Below, piece by piece: positions 15,249-22,827 of a stretch of 64,000 nucleotides of DNA. Position 1 is the first letter of the stretch. Each line of letters opens with the position of its first letter. The notes under the pieces were generated by a model. It was not told the origin of the DNA. It searched no databases and worked only from the letters and a program-made list of their open reading frames with translations. Position numbers and translations under genes: made by a program. Origin of the DNA: UBA7672 sp963738625 (GTDB taxonomy: Bacteria; Pseudomonadota; Alphaproteobacteria; Caulobacterales; Hyphomonadaceae); assembly GCA_963738625.1 (NCBI GenBank), contig CAVTXH010000019.1:124001-188000 (forward strand), in the 5' to 3' direction.

Positions 15249-18200
15249 ATGAAAATCACCAAGGCGCAGCTGCTGCGCTCCACATTGCTTGCCGCGCTGA
15301 GCGTGTCGCCCGGAATGATGATGACAGCTGCGGCGCAAGAGACGCCGGCGGCCGCCCAGCCGGAAGAGCGCGATGTCGTCGTCATCACCGGCTCGCTGAT
15401 CGCGCGGCAGGACTATGTCGCCGCCAGCCCGTTCGTGACGGTCGATCAGGAAGACATCCAGGCGACGGGCACGACCACGATCGACACGCTGCTCAACAAC
15501 ATGCCGCAGTTCGTGCCTGCGATTAACATGACCTCGAACAACCCGTCGAACGGCGGCCAGGCCAACGTGGCGCTGCGCGGTCTCGGCACGCAACGCACGC
15601 TCGTGCTGATGAACGGCCGCCGCGTCGTTCCGTCCAACAATGACGGCACGGTCGACGTCAACCTGATCCCGTCCCAGCTCGTCCAGTCGGTCGAAGTGAT
15701 CACCGGCGGCGCCTCGGCGACCTACGGTTCGGACGCCGTCGCCGGCGTCGTCAACTTCATCCTCCGCGACGTCGAAGGCCTCGAAGTCAGCACCCAGTAC
15801 GGCGTCACGGATCGCGACGACGGCGTCAACACATCGGTTTCGATCGCCGCCGGCGGCGCTTTCGACGAAGGCCGCGGCAAGGCATCGATGATGCTGTCCT
15901 ACAACAACCGCGAAGCCATCTACAACGCGGCCCGGCCCGCCTCGGCCATTTCCGGCGCGTCGGCCGCTAGCCCGCTCGGCAACACGATTTTCGACACCAA
16001 CAACCTGCCGACGCTTGCCGCCGTGACAGCTGCGGTGCCGGGGTCCGTGCCTGGCGACACGTTCGGCTTCAATAACAACAACACGCTGTTCACCTACGTG
16101 AACAAGCGCGACTTCCAGAGCCCGGGCGGGATCACCTATGACGGCTTCGGCCAGCCGGGCGCGTTCTTCAGCCCGAACTTCCAGTTCAACACCGGCGCGC
16201 TCAACCTGCTGACGCTGCCGCAGACGCGCTATAACGCGTATGGCGCTGTCGAATACGAGATCAACGCGAATTTCGAAGCGTATGCCGACTTCCTGTTCAC
16301 GCAGTACGAGTCGAAATCCGAACTTGCGGCCTCTCCGGCGGCGGGCGGAGCGACCGGCCTGCGCGTTCCGGTCTCCAACCCGTTCATCCCGACGGAGCTG
16401 CAGGCCGTCCTCGCCAGCCGAGCCGGCAACCCGCTCGGCAGCTTCCTTCTCGACAAGCGCTTCGTCGCGCTTGGCGCACGCGTCTCGCAGGAAATCTACG
16501 ACACCTGGCAGATGACGACCGGCCTCCGCGGCGACCTCGGCGTGCTCGACTGGACCTATGATCTCTCCGGCTCCTACGGCCGCGTCGATCGTACGACGAT
16601 CCAGAGCGGCAACGTCTCGCGTTCGGCGGTCCAGCAGCTGCTCAACGCCACTGACGGCGGCAACACACTCTGCGCCGGCGGCTTCGACTGGTTCGGCGAG
16701 ACCACGCTGTCGGACGCCTGCAAGACCTTCATCGGCAAGACCTCGAAGAACCTCGTCATCGTCGACCAGCGCAATGTCAACTTTACCGTGCAGGGCGGGC
16801 TCTTCGAACTTCCCGCCGGTCAAGTTCGCGCCGCGGCCGGCGTCGGCTATCGTGAAGACGGTTACGAGCGTATTCCAGACGGGTCGCTGACGGCTGTCCT
16901 TTCAGCGCAGCCCTGCATCGCGACCGCCGCCTTTACCGGAACGGTCCTGCCACAGACGGCTTGCGCAGGCACGGCCAACAACACGGTCGGCAACCCGGCG
17001 CTCACCGGCAACGACATCGCCGGCTTCAACCCGTCCGGTCCGATCAAGGGCGCGATCGACGTGACGGAAGTCTACGCCGAGGTGCTGATCCCGATCCTGA
17101 AGGATCTGCCTTTGGTGCAGGACCTGAACGTCACGATCGGCGGACGTACGTCCGACTACTCGACGGTTGGTCAGGTCGAAACCTACAAGGCCGACCTGGA
17201 CTGGACCGTCGTGGACGGCCTCCGTATGCGCGGCGGCATCCAGCACGCTGTGCGTGCGCCGTCGATCGGCGAACTGTTCGCGCCGCAGCTGCTCAACTTC
17301 CCCAACATCGGAAACCCGAACACCGGCGCCGTCTCGAACTTCTCGGGCGACCCGTGCGACATCCGCAGCAAATACCGCAGCACCAATGGCGCGGGCGCCA
17401 ACCTTGCGGCCCCGACCAACGCCGCCGTCCGCGCGCTCTGTATCGCACAGGGCGTGTCGGCTTCGGTCATCGACACCTACACCTTCACCAACCAGCAGGT
17501 GCCCGGCATATCGGGCGGCAACCCGCTGCTCAGTGAAGAGACGGCCAACTCCTGGTCGATCGGCGCCGTGTGGTCGCCCAGCTTCGGCAACGATCTGATC
17601 GACAACCTCTCGCTTTCGGTCGACTACTACACGATCGAGCTCCAGGACGCGATCGGCTCGGTCAGCGCCACGCTGATGCTGCAGCAGTGCTTCAACGCCA
17701 CCGGCACGACGAACCCGACCTACAGCCCTACCAACGGCTCGTGCCAGCTGTTCTCGCGTAACCCGCTGAACGGCAACGTGCTGAACGCCATCTCGCTGAA
17801 CCAGAACCTTGCGGCCGCCAACACCTCCGGCGTCGATTTCCAGGCTGACTGGAGCTACGACATCGGTCCGGGCAGGCTGTCGCTGGGCTGGATCGGTTCA
17901 TGGCTGGAAGTGTTCGAGACCCAGGCGGTGTCAGGCGCGAAGTTCATTGACTTCACCGGCACCATCTCGAACACCGGCACCCTCGGCGACAGCGTCGCCC
18001 CGGCGCGTCCGGAGTTCAAATGGCTCGCCACCGCCAACTATCAGTGGGGCCCGGCGCGTTTCGGCGCCCGCTGGCAGCACATCGACGAAATGCAGAACTT
18101 CAACGCCGCCGCGGACAAGATCCCCGCGATCGGCTATCTCGACCTGCTGGCGTCGTATGACCTCACCGACAACCTGACGCTGCGGTTCAACGTCAACAAC

Positions 18201-18314
18201 GTGATGGACGAACTGCCCCCGACCTACTCGCCATCCGTGCAGGGCAACACCGACCCGTCGACTTATGACGTGCTCGGCCGCCGCTACACGGTCGGCCTCA
18301 CTGCCAAGTACTAG
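15249..18314 (+). CDS. TonB-dependent receptor 1
   Basis: 1021 residues, an outer-membrane beta-barrel transporter energised by TonB-ExbBD. A signal peptide (MKITKAQLLRSTLLAALS) is followed by a TonB-box-like DVVVITGS, then a plug domain (NVALRGLGTQRTLVLMNGRR, ITGGASATYGSDAVAGVVNF), a long barrel and a terminal aromatic residue (TVGLTAKY). The length and style match the large Caulobacter/Sphingomonas type receptors for carbohydrates or other large substrates; the substrate is unknown. The signal peptide is very similar to that of receptor 3. AAAGGGG lies upstream of the ATG. A terminator follows. Confidence 0.95.
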   Translation: MKITKAQLLRSTLLAALSVSPGMMMTAAAQETPAAAQPEERDVVVITGSLIARQDYVAASPFVTVDQEDIQATGTTTIDTLLNNMPQFVPAINMTSNNPSNGGQANVALRGLGTQRTLVLMNGRRVVPSNNDGTVDVNLIPSQLVQSVEVITGGASATYGSDAVAGVVNFILRDVEGLEVSTQYGVTDRDDGVNTSVSIAAGGAFDEGRGKASMMLSYNNREAIYNAARPASAISGASAASPLGNTIFDTNNLPTLAAVTAAVPGSVPGDTFGFNNNNTLFTYVNKRDFQSPGGITYDGFGQPGAFFSPNFQFNTGALNLLTLPQTRYNAYGAVEYEINANFEAYADFLFTQYESKSELAASPAAGGATGLRVPVSNPFIPTELQAVLASRAGNPLGSFLLDKRFVALGARVSQEIYDTWQMTTGLRGDLGVLDWTYDLSGSYGRVDRTTIQSGNVSRSAVQQLLNATDGGNTLCAGGFDWFGETTLSDACKTFIGKTSKNLVIVDQRNVNFTVQGGLFELPAGQVRAAAGVGYREDGYERIPDGSLTAVLSAQPCIATAAFTGTVLPQTACAGTANNTVGNPALTGNDIAGFNPSGPIKGAIDVTEVYAEVLIPILKDLPLVQDLNVTIGGRTSDYSTVGQVETYKADLDWTVVDGLRMRGGIQHAVRAPSIGELFAPQLLNFPNIGNPNTGAVSNFSGDPCDIRSKYRSTNGAGANLAAPTNAAVRALCIAQGVSASVIDTYTFTNQQVPGISGGNPLLSEETANSWSIGAVWSPSFGNDLIDNLSLSVDYYTIELQDAIGSVSATLMLQQCFNATGTTNPTYSPTNGSCQLFSRNPLNGNVLNAISLNQNLAAANTSGVDFQADWSYDIGPGRLSLGWIGSWLEVFETQAVSGAKFIDFTGTISNTGTLGDSVAPARPEFKWLATANYQWGPARFGARWQHIDEMQNFNAAADKIPAIGYLDLLASYDLTDNLTLRFNVNNVMDELPPTYSPSVQGNTDPSTYDVLGRRYTVGLTAKY

Positions 18315-18339
18315 GGCGGGCGAAACCGGACAAAGGGGA

Positions 18340-18370
18340 GGGCGGGCCGCAAGGTCCGCCCTTCTTCTTT
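18340..18370 (+). terminator. Terminator after receptor 1
   Basis: A 9-bp stem (GGGCGGGCC / GGTCCGCCC, one G-U pair) with a GCAA loop is followed by TTCTTCTTT, 26 bases after the receptor 1 stop. Confidence 0.75.
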
Positions 18371-18416
18371 GCGCGTTCTGGTGTTGCGCCCTCAGCGGAT
18401 GGGGCGGGGGCGGGCG

Positions 18417-18493
18417 TCAAGGATCGGCCGGGCCGATGCGCTGGCGCGGGCTCTGACGCCGCTCCTTGTCGTGAAGTCGCCGCGCCGGCTGGA
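18417..18493 (+). pseudogene. Fragment of terminase C-terminal coding sequence
   Basis: In one frame this short stretch encodes RADALARALTPLLVVKSP. It matches the terminase C-terminus at 14030-14085, RADALVWALTALLVVKPP, at about 14 of 18 residues, with strong identity at DNA level as well. The RADALVWAL block is a conserved TerL nuclease motif, so this is a second decayed piece of terminase DNA and not a chance match. No other terminase part is visible around it. Confidence 0.55.
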
Positions 18494-18737
18494 GACAAGA
18501 GTGGCCCGACGGCGCCCGGATTCCTTCCAACTGGGAGATGCGCCCGCACAATGCGGAGCGTAAGACACCAATTGTTTCGCCGATTTCGCGAGGCGCCGGA
18601 AGAGGCGCCGGGACTGCGGTGAACGCAACGGGCGCCCGGGCGGCAATAGTCGTCCACCTGAGTGCTCCTAACTCCCGGAAATAGCCGCCGCCTGACCTTG
18701 CGGCAGAGGCAGATCGTGCCTGCTCACGGCGCTGTGA

Positions 18738-18752
18738 TGCAGAAATGCTGCA
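18738..18752 (+). promoter_or_regulatory. Receptor operator, copy 2
   Basis: TGCAGAAATGCTGCA, palindromic outside its centre (TGCA..TGCA, with GCA-GAAAT-GCTGC dyad character). It is identical to the copy at 22594. It lies 158 bases before the receptor 2 start and 47 bases before TTGAC at 18800. Confidence 0.65.
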
Positions 18753-18910
18753 CGCCCCCAGGATTCGAAGAAAGCCGTACTGCTGGTAGGGGAGCGCAGT
18801 TGACGCCCCGCTCAACGAGGCGGGAGATGGCGGGCATGTGACAAATCCAGGGCGGCCTAGTGGCATTCGTCGTCCCGGTTCGTGTTGTCAGCATTGTTGA
18901 AGGGGTCAAA

Positions 18911-21900
18911 ATGAAAACGAACTGGCGCGGGCAATTGCTCGCAAGAACCGTATTGGCGGGCATCGCTTCCATTGGAACGCCTGCCGCTCTCTCCGCCGCC
19001 GTCATTCTGGGCGCTCCTGCCGCATCCGCGCAGGACTACTCGATGGGCAACCTGTCCGGCACGGTCGTGAACCCGGCCGGCGATCCGGTAGCGGGCGCCA
19101 CGGTGACCGTCCTGTCGCAGGGCCAAGGCTTCACCCGCACGACAACCACCAACGCCAATGGCGAATTCCGCGTTCCGCTGATCCCGCAGGGCAACTACAC
19201 GGTGACCGTTGCGGCCACCGGCCTGCAGACGACCTCGACGCCGGACCTTCGCGTGCAGGTGGGCGCCAACAACTCCTACCGCCTCGAACTCGCCGCCGCG
19301 ACGTCCACCGACGTTGTGGTGGTCACCGGCGTCAGACCGCAGCAGGAATTCTCGCAGACCACGACCGGCGTCTCGATCGACGTTGAAGACTTCAACTCGC
19401 GCATGCCGATCGGGCAGAACATTACGGCTCTCGCGCTCCTCGCGCCGTCCGCCGTTCCGGCCGACCCAGTCTTCGCAGTCGCCTCGGCCCAGGGCCAGGC
19501 CCCTGCCTCGATCTCGGGCGCTTCGGGCGGTGAGAACGCGTTCTTCGTGAACGGCCTCAACATCACCAACTTCGTCAACGGCATCGGCGGCGCGGAAGTG
19601 CCGTTCTACTTCTATCAGAACGTCGAAGTGAAAACCGGCGGCTACCAGGCTGAATTCGGCCGCGCCACGGGCGGCGTCGTCAACGCCGTCACCAAGGCCG
19701 GCACGAACGACTTCAAGTTCGCCACGCACCTCGATTGGGAGCCGGATGATCTTCGCGAAGATCGCCCAAACACCATAACCAACCAGTACGAACTGTTCGG
19801 CCGCGACTATCAGGCCGTCACCGTTGAAGCTTCGGGTCCGATCATCAAGGACCACCTCTTCATCTACGGCATGGGCCAGTGGCAGAAGACTGAAGTGGAC
19901 TCAGCCACCCAAGGCGGCAGCCAGTCCGCCCAGGGCACGTTCGTCAACGATGTCAAAGGCGACCCCTTCTATGCCGTCAAGCTCGATGGCTTCATTACGG
20001 ACGATCATCACCTCGAGTTCACCTGGTTCGACACCTCGGCCAAGCGCAAGCGCGACCTGACGCCGTACACGCTTCCGAACACAGCCCCCACCGGCCCTGA
20101 AGGCGGTGCAGTTCTCAATCCTGCGGGGCTGACGCAGCAGACGATCCTGCAGGGCGGTGAAAGCTATGTCGCGCGCTACACGGGTTCGTTCACGGACAAT
20201 CTGGTCTTGTCGGCAGCCTACGGCCGCACCGAGGTTGACCAGGCGACGCTGACGCCGCTCTTCACGGTTCCGCGTGTTCAGGACGCCCGGACGGGCGCTG
20301 CCTCGACGATCTCGCAGCAGCGCACGGCGGCGACGACTTTCCCGTTCCTCGCGGAGCGTGAATTCTATCGCGCTGACGTCGACTACTATGTGGACTTCTT
20401 CGGCGAGCACCACTTCAAAGCTGGTTTCGACCAGGAAAACACCGTTCTGACCGAGAATTCGGTCCGCAACGGCGGCGCCGACTTCACCTACCGGTTCACG
20501 GCTGGCGGCAGCGCCGGCCTGGGCCTTCCAGCCGGGCAGCAGTACCTGGATCGCCGGGTGTTCATCTCGGGCGGCGGCTTCAAGGGTGAAAACAAAGCGA
20601 TCTACATCCAGGACTCGTGGGATCCGACCGACCGGATCAACATCCAGCTCGGCTGGCGTCAGGACCAGTTCTCGATCGCCGATCCCAACGGAACCGAGTT
20701 CCTCGGATTCGATGACGAGCAGGCCATCCGCGTTGGCGCGTCCTATGACGTGTTCGGCGACAAGTCGGCGAAGCTCTATGGCTTCTACGGCCGCTACTAT
20801 CTGCCCGCCGCCTCGAACACCTCCTTCCGCGCAGCGGCGCCGGCCATCGACTTCTCGGAGATCTTCCTTCCGGTCGGCGGCGGCCTGACGTTCGGCGCGC
20901 TCAATCCGGTCACCGGCCTGCCGGTCGCCGGCCTCGGTCCGCAGCGTACTTCAGCCAGCGGCGGCACCGCCTACAGCGCGTGCCCGGCGGTTGGTTCGCC
21001 GGTCGCGGGCGGCGGCGCCATCGCCTGCCAGGTCCGCAACACGGGCGCTTCGCCGCTTCCGGAAGACGGCGTCGCCACGGACGTCCAGTCGACCTACGAA
21101 GACGAATTCGTCGCGGGCTATTCGACGGCGATCAACTCGGACTGGTCGACCGGCGTGTCGATTACGTACCGCAAGCTGGGCCGTGCGGCGGAAGACATCC
21201 TGATCGAACCGGGTGTGCTCAACTACTGCACACGCATGGGCATCGACACTGTTCGCGAGGCTCCTGGCCTAGAGGCGGGTTGCGATGCGGCTTACTCGGG
21301 TAACTTCTCGCACTATCGGATCGTCAACCCTGGTTACGGCGCTGCAATCAAGCTTAGCGGCGCGGCTGGCACGGGCGATATCCTCCGCACCAACGCAGGC
21401 ACTCCGGCAACGGTTGCCGGCGGCCAGGTCGGCGACACGATCTTCCTCACTGCGGAAGATCTCGGCTATCCGAAGGTCCGCCGCGAGTACATCGGCCTCA
21501 CGTTCGACTTCGAGCGTGCGTTCGACGGCATGTGGGGGCTGGCGGGCTCCTACACGATCTCGCGGTCGGAAGGTAACTTCGAAGGCGCCCTGAAGTCCGA
21601 CATCGGCCAGACCGACGCGGGCATCACGGAAGACTTCGACTTCCTGTCGTTCATGCCGGGCCAGTACGGCCTCCTGCCGAACCACCACGCCCACCAGTTC
21701 AAGCTCAACGGCACCTACTCGCCGTTCGAGAACTTCCTGGTCGGCGGCAACCTGTCGGTGATCTCGCCGCGTCCATACGGCTGCATCGGCGCGGCAAACG
21801 AAGGCTACCTCGATGGCGCAGTCGCCAACGCCGCCTACGGCGTTCCGGCGAACGCCCGCTTCTGCAACCAAGCGGTTGTGGATCGCGGTTCGGTGTTCAC

Positions 21901-22138
21901 GGCTGACTGGACCACGCGGTTCGACCTGTCGTTCCGCTACACCATCCCGGAGACGCTGATGCCGATCGGCAACGTGGTTCTGCGCGCCGATATCTTCAAC
22001 GTGTTCAACCTCGATAGCGCCACGGAAGCCAGCGAGAATGGCGAAGTTGGCGTCGCCTCGCCGGACCCGGACTATCGCTATGACACGAACATCCAGTCTC
22101 CGCGGTTCATCCGCCTCGGCCTGGACTTCGAATTCTAG
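18911..22138 (+). CDS. TonB-dependent receptor 2 with carboxypeptidase-regulatory-like domain (OAR type)
   Basis: 1075 residues. After a signal peptide (to about residue 40) comes a beta-sandwich carboxypeptidase-regulatory-like domain (GTVVNPAGDPVAGATVTV, NANGEFRVPLIPQGNYTVTV). Then follow a TonB-box-like DVVVVTGVRP, a plug (VKTGGYQAEFGRATGGVVNA) and a barrel ending LGLDFEF. The architecture is that of Oar-like receptors, proposed to import large or proteinaceous ligands; the substrate here is unknown. ATG 18911 follows GAAGGGGTCAAA; the frame extends to a GTG at 18860 but that loses the signal peptide. A strong terminator follows. Confidence 0.95.
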   Translation: MKTNWRGQLLARTVLAGIASIGTPAALSAAVILGAPAASAQDYSMGNLSGTVVNPAGDPVAGATVTVLSQGQGFTRTTTTNANGEFRVPLIPQGNYTVTVAATGLQTTSTPDLRVQVGANNSYRLELAAATSTDVVVVTGVRPQQEFSQTTTGVSIDVEDFNSRMPIGQNITALALLAPSAVPADPVFAVASAQGQAPASISGASGGENAFFVNGLNITNFVNGIGGAEVPFYFYQNVEVKTGGYQAEFGRATGGVVNAVTKAGTNDFKFATHLDWEPDDLREDRPNTITNQYELFGRDYQAVTVEASGPIIKDHLFIYGMGQWQKTEVDSATQGGSQSAQGTFVNDVKGDPFYAVKLDGFITDDHHLEFTWFDTSAKRKRDLTPYTLPNTAPTGPEGGAVLNPAGLTQQTILQGGESYVARYTGSFTDNLVLSAAYGRTEVDQATLTPLFTVPRVQDARTGAASTISQQRTAATTFPFLAEREFYRADVDYYVDFFGEHHFKAGFDQENTVLTENSVRNGGADFTYRFTAGGSAGLGLPAGQQYLDRRVFISGGGFKGENKAIYIQDSWDPTDRINIQLGWRQDQFSIADPNGTEFLGFDDEQAIRVGASYDVFGDKSAKLYGFYGRYYLPAASNTSFRAAAPAIDFSEIFLPVGGGLTFGALNPVTGLPVAGLGPQRTSASGGTAYSACPAVGSPVAGGGAIACQVRNTGASPLPEDGVATDVQSTYEDEFVAGYSTAINSDWSTGVSITYRKLGRAAEDILIEPGVLNYCTRMGIDTVREAPGLEAGCDAAYSGNFSHYRIVNPGYGAAIKLSGAAGTGDILRTNAGTPATVAGGQVGDTIFLTAEDLGYPKVRREYIGLTFDFERAFDGMWGLAGSYTISRSEGNFEGALKSDIGQTDAGITEDFDFLSFMPGQYGLLPNHHAHQFKLNGTYSPFENFLVGGNLSVISPRPYGCIGAANEGYLDGAVANAAYGVPANARFCNQAVVDRGSVFTADWTTRFDLSFRYTIPETLMPIGNVVLRADIFNVFNLDSATEASENGEVGVASPDPDYRYDTNIQSPRFIRLGLDFEF

Positions 22139-22162
22139 TCTCGCGACTAGACGAATGAATGG

Positions 22163-22192
22163 AGCGGCGGGTGAGAGCCCGCCGCTTTTTTC
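22163..22192 (+). terminator. Terminator after receptor 2
   Basis: A perfect 9-bp stem (AGCGGCGGG / CCCGCCGCT) with loop TGAGAG is followed by a run of T, 25 bases after the receptor 2 stop. Confidence 0.85.
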
Positions 22193-22593
22193 TAGGCTGA
22201 GTTGGCGCAACGGGGCGCCTGATTGCGCTGCCTGGGCGCCGCGTGAGCTCAGGCATCGCCGATGGCGTGGCCGGCGGGCAGGGGCCCGCTCTTCTTTCTT
22301 GAGCTTTGTCTTGTCGCGCCGAGGCCCGGCAAGCCTAGATTGAGACGAGCCCGGCCGCTGGCCAGTTGCCTCCAAGCACTCTTATCGACTAACAGTAAAC
22401 ACCGCCCGCGCCTGTATTTGGCGATTACACTGCCGAGCGACGAATTACCTGAACTATCAGTCAATTCGTGCACCAAGTGTAGGCGAAGTCTTCGTAAGGG
22501 CATTTTTTCTCTCAGCGCAGTGTCGGATACTTGTTTGCTGTGACGGCGCAAGGTTGAGAGCAGCATAGACATGCCTAGTCTTGCTTTTCCTGA

Positions 22594-22608
22594 TGCAGAA
22601 ATGCTGCA
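22594..22608 (+). promoter_or_regulatory. Receptor operator, copy 3
   Basis: TGCAGAAATGCTGCA, identical to copy 2 over all 15 bases, with shared flanks (GA before, C after). It lies 220 bases before the receptor 3 start and 49 bases before TTGAC at 22658. Confidence 0.65.
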
Positions 22609-22679
22609 CATCAACATCCGAATAGGCAAAAGCCTTCGGTGTTTGCTTGGTCACAGATTGACGGGCGGCGCTCGCTGAC

Positions 22680-22735
22680 GGAAGTGTGGCGCGCGAACTA
22701 CCTGAGATATCAGGCAAATCGCGCGCCACGCTTCC
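22680..22735 (+). promoter_or_regulatory. Long nested hairpin in receptor 3 leader
   Basis: Outer arms of 16 bases (22680-22695 and 22720-22735; GGAAGTGTGGCGCGCG against CGCGCGCCACGCTTCC) pair with a single G-U. Inside is a second hairpin, CCTGA-GATA-TCAGG, at 22701-22714. It lies about 92 bases before the GTG start. No transposase or terminator T-run is present, so an mRNA leader element is the simplest reading. Confidence 0.5.
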
Positions 22736-22827
22736 GCAGACGCATCGCGATGTCGTCAACAAGCGGTCTGTGGGGGTGGCCGCATCTAGTTGACCTAACG
22801 TCAGTCCGTCGAAGAGGGGTATAATCA

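Larger units (their letters stand above)
18315..18910. other. Intergenic region between receptors 1 and 2
   Basis: About 600 bases without an intact gene. In order it contains the receptor 1 terminator, the terminase C-terminal fragment, about 200 bases in which I see nothing, and the operator and TTGAC block for receptor 2. Confidence 0.5.
22139..22827. other. Intergenic region between receptors 2 and 3
   Basis: About 690 bases with no supported gene. It contains the receptor 2 terminator and then about 400 bases of lower GC than the surroundings (22330-22600) with no coding signal on either strand. The operator, TTGAC block and nested hairpin of the receptor 3 leader follow. Confidence 0.5.

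Noticed and set aside
15243..16823. 526-codon minus-strand open frame opposite receptor 1
   Set aside because: Composition typical of an antisense shadow of a GC-rich gene (Arg/Ala/Val/Glu repeats); no domain and no ribosome site.
22250..22280. Similarity to the 3' end of the YgjP-like gene (27075-27103)
   Set aside because: About 24 of 29 bases match and both read HAIGD before a stop on the minus strand, but nothing upstream resembles the metallopeptidase. Too short to call a relic.
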